A stretch of DNA of 64,000 nucleotides from NCBI RefSeq assembly GCF_029784135.1, contig NC_073746.1:222965882-223029881 (forward strand), written 5' to 3'. The stretch comes from Toxorhynchites rutilus septentrionalis. Lineage: Eukaryota > Arthropoda > Insecta > Diptera > Culicidae. The notes beneath the pieces are model-generated. The model had not been told where the DNA came from. It saw only the letters and a list, made by a program, of their open reading frames with translations, and searched no databases. Shown here piece by piece: positions 44,731-55,883 of this stretch. How positions within the stretch are numbered: the first letter of the stretch is position 1; every line of letters starts with the position of its first letter. Both the position numbers and the translations under genes were made by a program.

Positions 44731-45587
44731 GGCTTCTTTTGAGAAAAGCGCAAAACGGAGATAAGTGTGTGTATATTCAATTGCTTCAAGCCATCGATAT
44801 ATGGATATTTGTGTGCGTTCATGCGTGCGTTTGGTGTTGCAAATTATGCAGTCGTAATGATGATAAATATAAACATGGAGGAGAGAAAGCGAGAGGGAAA
44901 TATTTACACTAGGGATTAGTTATGAATCTCTGCTGAGGCCTCCAGACTTTTTCCAAGCAGTTAATCTGAATTTCCAAGCAGTTTGTTTTCTGTCATCAAT
45001 GCATTGAACTGTCGCTATGGTAAAGCAAGCGTTAATGTGGTGCACTAAAAAAATATTTGGGGAATACCAAGTTGTCCAGTAAGTTATATTAAGTTATTAA
45101 TTTATTTCAGCTCGCGTGCCAGTCACAAAACTGCTTTTAACTAGGATTGCATTTACGCTAATCTTTATCATAATGAAACAGTGCTACTCTTTTTTAGGTT
45201 GTTGAGATTAACCGATTGAGTGCGGAGCAAAAAATGCGGATGAGTTTGAGTATATTTAAAAAAATACTAAAAAGCTTAGATAACTGATTAGGCCACAAAA
45301 GTTGTATTAATAGGATAAAAATACATAGAAAGTGAGGTTTATAAAATTTACTAACATAAACTCCCTTATCCATACATAAATAATTTTTTTTAAATAATGA
45401 AAAATAATATTTAAACAATTTCATTTAAAATTATGGTTTGCTGAACAAAGCGCGCGAAGTTCTCTTTAAAAAATGTTTCTGAAAGACGAAATCCTACGTT
45501 AAGAGGTGCTAAGTCAAAAATAATAACATAGAACAAGAAGAGCGCTCCCCCGTTTAAAACGGTTAACATATAGATTTCGTTTATTCA
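44731..45587. other. Gene-free spacer with a GACGTAGGA-type end at 45481-45507
   Basis: Near 45481 GAAAGACGAAATCCTACGTT is a reversed, diverged copy of the dispersed-repeat end. With the forward end at 43478 it could bound a composite of about 2 kb. Confidence 0.4.
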
Positions 45588-45700
45588 GTCACCAAGAAAA
45601 TAAATGTCGTTCTGGAATTTTCTATGTAATTTGGTTTCGCTTGCCAGTAGCAAAACTTTCTCCACTAAGGATGACAGCTGCGCTTATCTCGAGCATATAT
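45588..45700 (+). repeat. Direct repeat, copy 2
   Basis: See 44617-44730; same blocks in the same direction about 970 bp downstream. Confidence 0.75.
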
Positions 45701-45939
45701 TGTTCTGCGAGCACAAGAATGAATAATCAAACAATTATCGTCAAATGATTCTACAATAAAAAAAAACATTTCAGGGCGACCAAACCGGTAGAATGGTTAT
45801 TTCAAAATTTTCGTAGCATTATAAAATAATATCCGCAGTTATAAACAAACGACTTGAATGAAACCACAGCGTAGTTCTACGTCAATAATGCGATCGTGTC
45901 TTGAACACAACCTCCTATAATTTTTTGAAATTATAACTT

Positions 45940-46000
45940 TTTTGTCCATTATTTTTCCATTTTGGCGAACTGCGCAATAAACTTTATTTGTTGTCCGCTG
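45940..46000 (-). repeat. Short dispersed repeat, inverted relative to 39478
   Basis: Reversed, AGCGGACAACAAATAAAGTT and GCGCAGTTCGCCAAAATGGA match 39478-39545 with a few changes. Confidence 0.65.
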
Positions 46001-46049
46001 AAATACGTCAAAAAATGAAAAATATCAAAAGCTCTTCGAGGGATCTCCT

Positions 46050-46505
46050 TAGCCATATTGGTTGCGCGTTCGCTTAGTAAGTGATCGATCGTGAGTTCAA
46101 AACTCAGGGCCCTCATTGACCATCTTTGTGTTGTTACAGAATAACTACGTTCACGCAACAATCATCATGAGATCGATCCACGGTCGAAATAAGATCGATT
46201 CGTCCATACAACTGCTCTGCTCTGCAAGACACATCGGGCTGCTGTTCTATAAATAACTCAACAATGATCATCAACAATCAACTGTCTCCGCTGTCCGGTC
46301 TAACTGGATATTGGAAGAACAGAAGGAATACTCTTACGCCTAAATGACTACTGTGTAAACGTGTACCATATGAAATGGTATAGAAGGTAATACTCTAACG
46401 CCGAAAAATGGCAACTTGTAATGTGCTAATTATAGATATGATAAACATGTGACGTGTACACGATAAAAATTCGGCTCTGTTACAGCAAAATGCTAATGAG
46501 CCAAA
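46050..46505 (+). repeat. SINE-like 400-bp dispersed repeat, copy C, with tRNA-like head
   Basis: Starts TTGGTTGCGCGTTCGCTTAG, then GTGATCGATCGTGAGTTCAAAACTCAGG, which looks like tRNA A- and B-box positions. The body matches copies A and B through GCTAATGAGCC and ends in an A-rich tail near 46505. Length and head suggest a tRNA-derived SINE. No target duplication was identified. Confidence 0.78.
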
Positions 46506-46549
46506 AACAAAAAAGATCTTTCAAAAAAACTCTTTTTTTGAAATATTGA

Positions 46550-46702
46550 TTTTTTTTTTCTCTATTATAGTGACTTTCAACACATTTCGGCTGGTTCGTC
46601 ACTTTTACTTCCATTTTTGGAAGAATGTCGGGAGTGAGAATTGAACTCGTGATCTCTGTGTGAGTGGTATGGATGTTACCACTGCGCCAGATCGCCTCCA
46701 CG
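46550..46702 (-). mobile_element. Complete tRNA-derived SINE with 13-bp target duplication
   Basis: TTTGAAATATTGA is present at 46537-46549 and 46703-46715. On the minus strand the SINE has GGCGATCTGGCGCAGTGGTAA (A-box region), GAGTTCAATTCTC (B-box region), a short body GAAGTAAAAGTGACGAACCAG and an A-rich tail. The truncated copy in the errantivirus gag at 4840-4971 is the same family. Confidence 0.92.
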
Positions 46703-46715
46703 TTTGAAATATTGA

Positions 46716-49130
46716 GTTTTAGTGTTACTTTCGAAGTGAAATAAAAACAAAACATTTTTTTAACAGTGCCTACTTTCTCCATATAGTTCCAATAATAACC
46801 TAAAACATTGTGGACATGGACATCAAATCGATCGGACCAACCGTTTCTGAGTTATATATATTTTTTTAAATTTTCAACCAATTTTTGTTTAGGCCCGTCT
46901 CAAAAGTTAGGCTGGAGTCAAAATGGAAAACCGATGATACAAATTGTCCTTTTTGTTCATTAAAAATGAGTCTGCAAAATTTAAGCAGATTAGAAAAAAC
47001 TATCTTCGAATTCAAATGGAATCGCTCAATACTGGGTATTTTATAGCTAGAATTAATTCAGTTAGTGTTATATATTTTGTTTTGAAATGTGATTTGAAAT
47101 CTGGTTTGGTGTTGAAAACGAATGGGTCATTATGGTTTATTTATGAGGTTATTCTTAGATCAGCAAGAATGAACGAATGTAAATATTCAATGACAGAGAT
47201 AGCATGATTCATTGATCAAACTGTTGTCAATGCCCTTTAGTTCCACGACAAATGAACTTTGCAAAGTATGTGGTAAGCAACAGTCTTTATAATTGCTACC
47301 ATTCTGCGTAATTCGTATCAATAAATAAGCATTATATTCGGCGAACAGCGAGGCAGGTTCATATTTTATACAAAAATGAAACAGCTGCATAATAGCAAAC
47401 TGACATGAAACTGACTCTCACATTGCGTGATAACTAGAAATTTTCCACATTGCCATAGTCAGGTGCTGCAATCTAATTAAACCGTCGGTAATTTTACACT
47501 ATCCAACCAAACTACATCCTGGCATGCATGAGCGGTGGTACTTAGTTCTTTAGACAGCCCTTCGCACCTGAGCCTCTTGTCCGGGAGGTTCCATCCAACC
47601 GAACGTGTTTAATTAAACATTTTCGTGATGTGAACATAATCGTCTCTCCATTTAATACAAACCACTATGAGCATCCTCGCCGTTTAATTACACCCCTGAA
47701 TTGTTCATCGCCCTTCATTGCCACCATTTCGAAGTGGAAATCATCATTCGCATCGCAGCCGGATCCTATCAAGCAAGCCCTTCTGCCATGTTTCATGCAG
47801 AAGAGTGTGAAGAGTGAAGTTTGTGCAACGAGTGCTTAATTTGGCGTTGATATCGTTGCATGTGCAGAGCACACTTTGCTTTGAGCAGGTCGCTACGCAA
47901 CTAGGCTCATTGGGTTAACTTAACCACCACTTCGTCAATGATTAAGAAGATTGCGTTATTTTTGTGATCCACCAGAATATTATCTGGCTCTATGGAGAGT
48001 CGAGCAAGTGGATGCATAGACGCCAAATGAAATTGCTAACTGATATATGAATAAAGAAAACTTAAAAAAAATTGTTGTACACCGTGTTATTTTGAGCTCT
48101 GTAGCCACTATGCCACTCTACCAGCTATTAAATACACTTGTATTACTATAAAATACATAAAACTATTTAAAGCGTTTCGGAGAAAGTGAAAATCTGGACA
48201 AAGTACTCGGTTAAACAACATTTTAACACTCAACTCTTACGATTTTCCTGCATTCAAACATACATCCGGCAGAGAAAACTAAAAAGACCATTCACAGCAT
48301 AACACACATACACACACTTACGAACGTGACTTTTAATACTCCGCTTCCAAACAAAACAGTAGTTAGCGAGAAAAAGGAGCTAAATGAGAATGGTTAGATC
48401 AAACAGGATAACAAAAAATAAAAAAAGTAAAAAAAAACACCAACCTCTAGGTTTATGCCTGTAGTGAAAAACGATTCGGCCCGTTTAAGGAAGGCAAAAA
48501 AATCCATGAAAACGAAATTACTTTAGCTGAGATCGGGACTTTTTTCGTTGTAAGCAGTTTTCGCATCGCATCGTATTGCTTCTTGTTCTCTCTCTCTGTG
48601 TGAGTGTGTGTGTGTGGCTTTCGCAAATTTTGTAGGAGTGAATGTTTATGTTTTTTATAATATTCGTTTGCACTCGGTCTGATTCTTGCAAAAAAGTTAT
48701 GGTTGTTTATTTATTTCCACTTTTGAGCGGTTGCGGCCTGATGAAGAATGTGGGTGTTAACAATAAGAACATGGATACGCTACATGTTTTTCACCTTTCA
48801 TGCTGGGGGAGGATGGTCAAAGAAACTGTTAAATATTTACCATCGTTCATCGAACGGCAATGTTTATGTAATATTCGTTGTACTGGGAGTTCAATTCATT
48901 GCAGTGGGACATAAAGTAGTCATATTTTGCTTTTTCACTGATATTACAGGTACACTCTTTGGTTCGTTTCATTTTGACATTTTGTAAGGTTTGAACCTTA
49001 CTCGATGTCCATCCATAAGGATAGACCCAAAAAACTTCGCATCAGTCACATAACAATAATGTTTTGTAACAGATCTTTTGATGTCATCAATTCGTGAACA
49101 ATCAGGATGATGTCTGACAAATAAAATACA
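46716..49130. other. Gene-free spacer with microsatellites
   Basis: Nothing coding recognised. (CT)n/(TG)n runs occur at 48584-48620 and a CA-rich run near 48302-48320. 46870-46935 (AGTTAGGCTGGAGTCAAA) resembles the end of the direct repeats at 17097 and 17713 (AGTTACGCTTGAGTCAAA). Confidence 0.45.
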
Positions 49131-49764
49131 TGGCGGACTCGACTATAAACAGTTTCAAATTTTTATCACTTTATAAAGGGTGTCCCATATCAAATTGCAT
49201 CACAGAAAACCCGCTGTAGAAAATTACTCTTGGGTAATTTCTCATTAAAATTTGGGTATAAGTAATTTAGAGTGTATTGTTTACACGGTATTTTCATCGC
49301 TGTCAGTTTTTCGAAAATTGGAGAAAATGGCGTCAACCGAAAAATAACGCCGCGAATTGATTTTGCGTAAGCACCTGGAAAATCCTCAACTCTCTCATCG
49401 GGACATCGGAAAACAACTCGGAATCGTGCAGTCAATGGTGAGTCGTGTAATTAAACGTTACTACAAAACTCTGAGCATCGAAAGGAAGGAGAAATGCGAT
49501 CAGAATCGATCAGATGTTCCGGAGGAAGTAAGGAAGCAGACACTTCCAAAGTTTGCCAATAAATACATGATTCGGCATGCTCATGTGGCAAACGGAGTGC
49601 GCCGTTTGTGACTACCGGGACTGTAAACGAGCAGAACTTCCTCAAGGAGTGTCTCCAGAAACGTCTGCATCCTCTGTTGAAGCAAACACTGCTTATGAGT
49701 GAAGTTAAGCGTAAGGTGCGAGCATATGGTTATGTATTGAAGTTGAATAAAACAAATATTTTCA
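49131..49764 (+). mobile_element. Tc1/mariner-superfamily relic
   Basis: Transposase fragments start at 49327; the upstream AAGGGTGTCCCATATCAAAT (49177) has the look of a terminal repeat but its partner was not found. The right side runs into a reversed Helitron. Position 49131 also carries GGCGGACTCGACTATAAACAG, resembling the end of the MITE at 50936. Confidence 0.6.
49327..49690 (+). pseudogene. Tc1/mariner-superfamily transposase fragment with internal deletion
   Basis: The ATG at 49327 gives MASTEK then a stop; in the same frame the helix-turn-helix region follows (RELILRKHLENPQLSHRDIGKQLGIVQSMVSRVIKRYY), typical of the DNA-binding domain of this superfamily. A second stretch (PKFANKYMIRHAHVANG) and, after a frame change, TTGTVNEQNFLKECLQKRLHPLL come from later parts of the protein. 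The catalytic blocks between and after them are missing. I suspect the mosquito ITmDD37-type group from these blocks, but without the catalytic residues this is not certain. Confidence 0.6.
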
Positions 49765-50525
49765 CAATTCTCGTTCAAGATTTTCCTACCACTTGCAAAT
49801 AACATGTTTCTCCGTTACATGGAATACATGTTTTATACAGAAAATATGATAGAATGAAGACAGCCCTAAATTTCCGACAATTCCTTCCTCGAGTTCTGCT
49901 CTTATCAACACATTCGGCGATGATTTTTTATTGGTATAGATAGGAGAAGATATAGGAGTGCGTTTCATCACATTAAAATCCCTTTCCAGTTTCGAACAAA
50001 GATCAATTTCGCTGGTGCAAACATCGAATGGACTAACAGCAATTGTCACTATGTAATTGTAGAACATATGAGAATTTAATTTTCCGAATCTTCCCTTTTT
50101 TCTTCAGAGTTTTCCGAAAATGTTCAATTGTCATGTTTAGTTTGAATATTTTTGGTTGAAATATGTGTAATATTTTTATGGGACCCCCTCTCCATTCCAG
50201 AGGAGGGAGGGGCGTCATACCATCATAGAAACATTTCTCTTACCCAAAAACCCTCACATCCCAAATTGTGCTTGCAACCATCATAGAAACATTTATTGCA
50301 CCCTAAAATTTCAGTATGTTTAATTTGGTTTCATTTGCTTGATTTATTCTCGAGTAATGCAGAAATTTGTGTTTCATTTGTATGGTAGCCCCTCTTAGAG
50401 AGGGGGAGGAATATCTAACCACCGTAAAAATATTTATTGCACCTTAAAACCTCCACATATCAAATTTGGTTTCATTTGCTTGATTAATTCTCGAGTAATG
50501 CAGAAATTTGTATTTCATTTGTATG
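49765..50525 (-). mobile_element. Helitron fragment, minus orientation
   Basis: On the minus strand, from 50525: two tandem core units (CATACAAATGAAATACAAATTT, TTCTGCATTACTCGAGAATTAA), then the conserved 3' module (TTTTCGGAAAACTCTGAAG, GTCCATTCGATGTTTGC, GAACTCGAGGAAGGAATTG, TGTATTCCATGTAACGGAGAAAC). The hairpin and CTAG end are absent, so it is truncated on the 3' side. The 5' end is also missing. Confidence 0.75.
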
Positions 50526-50935
50526 GCCAAATGTCTTCAAATTGCATGGAATGTCGAGATCAACTGTCTTCTCGAAAATATTTTTTTTGTCAAAAATTGA
50601 CTCACTGGGACGAGGCAAAACGCAGAGTGTCGACATCTCAACATCTCGACACGGGACTTCTTGCAAAATTTTATTTTGCACGATAAAATACCCTTTGCAA
50701 GAGTTTTAGCTCAATCTGACTTTATTTACTAGCGTCACAAAGACTTTGAGTCTTTTGAAAACCGGAAGATCACTCAATCTCAACGTTTCGGGCACTTTCA
50801 AGACATTTGGCATCGAACTTTTTTTTGTAAATCCCGATTTCACCAACATGAATTTACGGGTGTTTTCGGTTTTCTAATTGCAGAATGTTCCTTTCGAAAA
50901 TTCGAGATGACTATTTTCATTGGCGATATACTGTA
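50526..50935. other. Gene-free spacer
   Basis: No feature recognised beyond short self-complementary motifs such as CGACATCTCAACATCTCG near 50628. Confidence 0.4.
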
Positions 50936-51760
50936 TACAGCGCGGACTCGATTATATACAGTTTTTTATTTCTTTTCACTGTATATAATCGAATTCTGTA
51001 TATAATCGAGTCAAAAAAATTTTTTTGTAGTTTTTTTTTGCATGTATTTGTCGAAAATTCCCTTAAAGTCAGAAAACACCTTTCGCACATGAAAAAAACA
51101 AATTTATCCAGATTATCTCAGGAGGTAATAGACGATCATATTTGATGAAAAAATCCTCCTACGCATATGTTCGAATTTTAATAATGACAAAGTTATAGAA
51201 TTTTTTTTCCGGACTCTGTTGCCTCAAACTGGCTTTAAATTTGAAAGTACGCTACGGAAGACGATTCAGATGCTTTCATTTGAAAGATGAGAAAATTTAG
51301 TACAGGATTTAATAGTGGGACAACTAAAATAGTGGATTTTAATAACATTTTGGAAGTGAAAAATTTAAAAGTTAATAATTTTTAATGTGTTATATTAATT
51401 TTATCCTATTTTTTTATAAAACTAGATTGTTTCTATCAATTAAATTGAAGTTTTTTAACCGCTCTACAATTTGTTCTTTGAGGCCCAACTTCTATCTTTT
51501 TTAAGTTGGCTGCAAAATCGATATAAACAATTCCTGGTGAAAATTGAAGCAAAATTTTCAAAAATCACGATTTTTACCCCATGTACATGTACTAGACACT
51601 TGAACTTCATCCTCACACTGAAAGGTTACATTTCTTCTTGAAATAAGCAATATTTGAAATTAAAAAAAATCCAAACTGTATATAATCGAGTCCAAAATTG
51701 TGTTTGATATAACCGAATCACATATAATCGAGTCTGTTCATAATCGAGTCCGAGCTGCAT
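50936..51760. mobile_element. Non-autonomous TIR element with ATAATCGAGTC ends
   Basis: Left end GCGCGGACTCGATTATATACAG, repeated at once as CTGTATATAATCGAGTC (50990). Right end CTGTATATAATCGAGTCC (51676), then ATAATCGAGTC twice more, ending ATAATCGAGTCCGAGCTGC near 51760. Multiple copies of the terminal motif at both ends are likely transposase-binding sites. About 820 bp, no transposase. Superfamily not determined. Confidence 0.7.
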
Positions 51761-52291
51761 AATAAATATTTTATATTTGATTATATTTAGCGTACCGTTT
51801 CTAACTAAAATGTTTAAATAATATATGGACCCTCGACGCACATATTACATAATGCATCCAGAAAATCTTATAAACCAAATTCAAATAGTTTATAAAAATT
51901 ATTTTAGTAGAACTAAAAAAATTATAGTTTTTTATGCTACAGCCATTTCATGCCAAAACGATATAGTGGTTCTCAGAATTTCGTGAAAATTGGTAGATTT
52001 GTTCCTTATGGCGAAACATTAGATCCGTATTTTTTAATTTTTCTATTTGGGGTGTCCATTCCCAATTTAGAGTGGTCCGGAAAATCTATTTTTTCCCTAT
52101 TTTTCCAAAAATTATTTTTTTCAAAAATTCATAACTTCTGAGCCAATGGACCGATTCAGATAATCGGTGTATAAAATTAAACAACACTCAACGTAACATA
52201 ACAATCTGATTTTTGGATGAGTTCTGTAAAATACCTCAGCTTTCATAAAAAGTATTTGGTACCCTCTATTTTTATCCATGTAAAATATATA
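51761..52291. other. Gene-free spacer
   Basis: No gene recognised. The TA at 52290-52291 is the left target copy of the mariner. Confidence 0.45.
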
Positions 52292-53587
52292 TTAGGCTGT
52301 CAAAAAAGTCCTGCGGTATTTTTTTTGAATTTTCATTTGTTCATAAAATTAGTTACAATCATCTGTTTTAAGTCAAATATGCGCCGTTTTGTTCGATGAC
52401 TTGTTCCCAACGAGATGCCAACTTCATAATACCCCTGTTATAGAAGCTCGCTACCTTATTGGCAAAAAACTCGGATAGCCAATTTTCACAGGCCACTTTT
52501 GTGGCTAGCTTCTGACTACCTAGCTCGTTCGCCATGGACAAAAACAGGTGGTAGTCACTTGGTGCAAGGTCCGGACTATACGGCGGATGCAAAAGAACCT
52601 CCCATCCGAGCTCCCGGAGCTTCTGGCGCGTCACCAAAGAAGTGTGTGGCCTGGCGTTGTCCTGATGGAAGACAATGCGGCCTCTGTTTATCAAAGATGG
52701 CCTCTTCTTCATGATTGCTACCTTCAAGCGGTCCAGTTGTTGGCAGTACAGGTCCGAATTGAGCGTTTGGCCATAGGGAAGCAGCTCATAATAGATTATT
52801 CCATGACAGTCCCACCAAACACACAGCAGAACCTTCCTGGCCGTTAATGAGGGCTTGACCACCGTCTGAGCCGCTTCAGCTCAATTTTGTCGGGCTTCGA
52901 CCACGACCGTTTGCGCTTCACGTTGTCGTAAGTGACCCACTTTTCATCGCCAGTCACCATCCGCTTCAGAAACGGGTCGATTTTGTTGCGATTCAGCAGC
53001 GATTCACATGCGTCGATACGGTCAAAGATGTTTTTTTGCGTCAACGTGTGTGGCACCCATACATCGAGCTTCTTTGTGAACCCAAGCTTCTTCAAACGGT
53101 TAATAACGGTTTGATGACTTATCCCCAGCTCTTGGCCGATGCTACGGCTGCTACTATGCCGGTCTTTCTCGGCTAATTCAGCGATTTTGTCGCAATTTTC
53201 GACGACAGGCCTTCCGGAGCGTGGCGCATTTTCGACGACCTCTACACCAGAACGAAAACGTTGAAACCATCGTTGTGCGGTGGAAATGGAAACTGTATCG
53301 GGTCCATAAACTGCACAAATTTTATTGGCAGCTTGAGATGTATTTTTGCCTTTGTCATAGTAGTACTGTAAAATATGTCGGATTTTCTCTTTATTTTGCT
53401 CATTTTTTGCGACACTATAACTCACGAACGACTTAACCAAACAAAACACTGTCAAGGACTATATTATAGCGCGCAAAAATACCTTTCCAACAAGCTATAG
53501 TATGACTCGATACAATGAATACAACTAGAACTACGCGCTTACAACGACACCTCGCGGAAATACGGCAGGACTTTTTTGACAGCCTAA
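52292..53587 (-). mobile_element. Full-length mariner transposon, one frameshift
   Basis: 1296 bp bounded by inverted repeats of about 28 bp (TTAGGCTGTCAAAAAAGTCC at both ends) and flanked by the TA target at 52290-52291 and 53588-53589. The transposase gene fills the minus strand. Confidence 0.95.
52368..53455 (-). pseudogene. Mariner (D,D34D) transposase, single frameshift near 52870
   Basis: Transposase that excises and reinserts the element at TA. In the minus-strand reading, the N-terminal half (53455-52862) has the mariner helix-turn-helix repeat region (IRHILQYYYDKGKNTSQAANKI, ISTAQRWFQRFRSG, RSGRPVV, and a second helix set SIGQELGISHQTVINRLKKLG) and the first catalytic Asp in MVTGDEKWV. 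Just after WSKPDKIE the frame slips by one base, and the C-terminal half (to 52368) continues in a second frame. It contains the TARKVLLCVWWD block, the second Asp in FHQDNARPHTS and the third in PPYSPDLAPSDYHLF. All catalytic residues are present. Unlike other copies here, only one lesion was found, so the insertion is comparatively young. A source copy may still be active elsewhere; that is inference. Confidence 0.93.
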
Positions 53588-53754
53588 TATAAAAAAAATA
53601 AATACACAGGAGTCGCTTTAGAAAAGATCGCCTAAATTCCAAAATCCGTGTAAAAATGGACTGCGTGAATTTCAAAATCCGTGTCCAAATCTAACCAACA
53701 GTGAATTATTAGTTTGAAATGCAACCCATATTCTAACAATTGATTAACTGTTTT
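53588..53754. repeat. Short repeat with AAATCCGTGTAAA motif
   Basis: ATTCCAAAATCCGTGTAAAAA and TTTCAAAATCCGTGTCCAAA (53634-53690) resemble the CGCGTAAATTCC motifs at 56185-56335. Confidence 0.5.
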
Positions 53755-54429
53755 GACGTAGGACTACGTCTAACCGGAAGATATAGGGGGTGAAATGGAA
53801 ATCTAGGCACTGAACAAATAGGAAAAAATGCAAGATTTGGAACGCTTATAACTCGAGCATTTCTCAATAGATCGCAAAGGTTTTTGCATCAATTGATAGG
53901 AAATATATCTACGCATCTATCATAACGAATAACTTCATTTTTCTTGAGATAAATAATTGAATAATTGTGAAATATCAAGTATTGTCAAAATGCACTATGT
54001 GCCCATTTTTGATTGGTCCATTTTGTGCTCCTCAAATCGCACCGACCAAAACGGGCAACCAGAGCAGCAGCGAAATAGAATGAAGCACGATTGGAAAGGA
54101 AAAAGAATAAAATGAACGAAACATTGGTCGCAGTCTCACACATGCGTAATTCTCGAGCCAGCCAGTCAGCTTAAAAATCCCCGCTCCGCTGCCGTAACGA
54201 TCTTTTTTTTTCAGCCACATTCTTTGTGTGGACACCGACTGGACAACATCGTTGCTGGACGGGCTGGACGGCGAGGGATCGAGTGCCTTTCTCAAGGCAA
54301 GAGGGCGGAGGTGGTAGCGCTGGAGTAAAGTAGAGTAGAGTTTTCAAAGGGCCTTTCTCAAGGCTAGAGACGAATGAACTGCAAAAGTCGACGATAAGAA
54401 AATCCGCATTCGGAACAGAACACATTCGG

Positions 54430-54660
54430 TTCGGTGGACATCAACAGGCAGTTGCAGCGAGTGGCGAGTGGCAAACGCAATCGCAAAACGGCATCAGGTA
54501 GCAGAAGAAAAAAGTTTGTTCTTTATACAAACTGCTTTGGTGGCAAATCCAGAACAAGGCGGTATCGAGGGCGTTCGAAATGGTTTTTTCAAAACCACGA
54601 GTACTAAGTTTTCCAAATTGGAACCATTCCATAAAACAAGGCACTTTTCAGGGCCATTAA
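54430..54660 (+). pseudogene. Histone 3'-end-like fragment 1
   Basis: A segment beginning GCGAGTGGCAAACGCAATCGC resembles the H2A tail region at 55780-55800, and about 150 bp later GGCACTTTTCAGGGCC (54640-54655) fits the 16-nt histone mRNA stem-loop with one mismatched pair. The intervening sequence shows no readable histone. It is presented as a decayed duplicate of a histone gene 3' part; confidence is low. Confidence 0.35.
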
Positions 54661-54964
54661 ACCTTCCAAAAAAGAGTTTAGGAAATACAGTTCAATGCTT
54701 TCTAAAACATTATCCAAAATAATAATAAAACACAAAATGATTTTTTCAAAATTTGTTTGCCAGGATCTGATAAGTATGTGAATTTGGCAGTTGTTCTGAC
54801 CTTATTGATAGTTGGGGACTTTCCTGATTATTCAATTTTCACCAATTTGTAAACATAGAGATCCAAATTATGACCCCACATTGAAAGTCGACACTGTACC
54901 ACTGTCATCGCAAATGTTCAATTACAGGTTAAAATTACCTCCAATCCGACACTGAGTGGTGCTA

Positions 54965-55170
54965 ATGCGACGTGCCATTGAATGTAATTTACTGTACAAT
55001 ATGTCACAAGCTGGATGGAAAGAAATTTTCCAACTGTGAAAGCTGTGGCGAGTGGCAACAAATCGCTGAACAGGCAGGTTTAGCCGAACAAGATGGGGAT
55101 ATCGAGTGAAAACAAAACAATAAACTCTTTAGATTGAAGATAATTTTGTGATCCTGAAAAGGACCCTTTT
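54965..55170 (+). repeat. Direct repeat of the H2A 3' region, fragment 2
   Basis: GACGTGCCATTGAATGTAATTTACTG, CACAAGCTGGATGG(A/G)AAGAAA, TTTTCCAACTGTGAAAGCTGTG and GAACAAGATGG are shared with 55705-55850 in the same order, so the region downstream of H2A has been duplicated. At 55150-55165, GATCCTGAAAAGGACC is the reverse complement of a histone stem-loop form (GGTCCTTTTCAGGATC). Confidence 0.65.
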
Positions 55171-55325
55171 TGACCTGCATGTGAATCCAACGAGCGAACA
55201 AATCGTAATGAATTTATTTTTTTGCCATCGCTTCCTTTTAACGCTCATTCGTTCGTCTCGTTGGACTCGCCCCTAAGGCTGAGTCTGCCGATTTGTCTCT
55301 ATCCTGTGAGTGTGTTCCGCTAGAG

Positions 55326-55345
55326 TATAAAACACGCGGACCCCA
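55326..55345 (+). promoter_or_regulatory. TATA-type promoter of the H2A pseudogene
   Basis: TATAAAACACGCGGACCCC about 65 bp before the first readable H2A codons. Keeping the promoter argues for DNA-level duplication rather than retroposition. Confidence 0.6.
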
Positions 55346-55396
55346 AAAAAAAATCTTATTTTCTTTCAAAACGTAAACCCGTGTGTTTGTACGGCA

Positions 55397-55850
55397 TCGG
55401 CATCGTGGACGTAACAAAGGAGGACAAGTTAAGGGAAAGGCAAAGTCTCACTCGAACCGTGCAGGTCTCCAGTTCCCTGTTGGTCACATTCACTTATTGC
55501 TCCGCAAGGGTAACTAGGCCGAACGGATTGGTGCCGGAGCACCAGTATACCTAACAGCGATTATAGAGTTTCGTCCGTCGTAGTGCTCGAGTTGGCTTGC
55601 AAAGCTGCTCACGAGAATCAGAAAACCCACATCAAGAACAGAGCAGCTTCGGTTCGGCGCTAGGCAACAATTAGTTTCAGTGAGTGGCAAAGTGTTTCTC
55701 CGGCACGTCGCATTAAATGTAATTTACTGAACAACATGTCACAAGCTGGATGGGAAGAAATTTTCCAACTGTGAAAGCTGTGACGAGTGGCAAACGCAAT
55801 AGCTCAACAGGAAGGTTTAACCGAACAAGATGGAAATATCGAGTGATAAC
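55397..55850 (+). pseudogene. Histone H2A pseudogene
   Basis: Canonical H2A is a core nucleosome protein of about 124 residues. From about 55397 the frame reads [20 protein letters not shown] and [16 protein letters not shown], nearly the consensus N-terminal tail and first helix, then a stop (TAG at about 55518), then AERIGAGAPVYLTAI. After a frameshift near 55585 it resumes as VLELACKAAHENQKTHIKN, equivalent to the second half of the histone fold. The rest is poorly preserved, with an IAQ-like remnant near 55800. The start codon itself is not identifiable. There are at least two stops and one shift, so it is a pseudogene. The conserved 3' stem-loop follows at 55868. Confidence 0.87.
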
Positions 55851-55867
55851 AAAAACACAACACCAAA

Positions 55868-55883
55868 GGTTCTTTTCAGAACC
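55868..55883 (+). terminator. Histone mRNA 3' stem-loop, perfect
   Basis: GGTTCTTTTCAGAACC is a 6-bp stem with loop TTTC, preceded by ACCAAA and followed by ACCA. It fits the metazoan replication-dependent histone stem-loop consensus (GGYYYU, UHYH, ARRRCC) at every position. It lies about 300 bp after the H2A histone-fold remnants, so it belongs to this pseudogene. Confidence 0.85.

Noticed and set aside
47500..47860. Higher-complexity noncoding islands here and at 1550-1960 and 36000-36500 as candidate conserved enhancers
   Set aside because: Cannot be supported without a second species; composition alone is not evidence.
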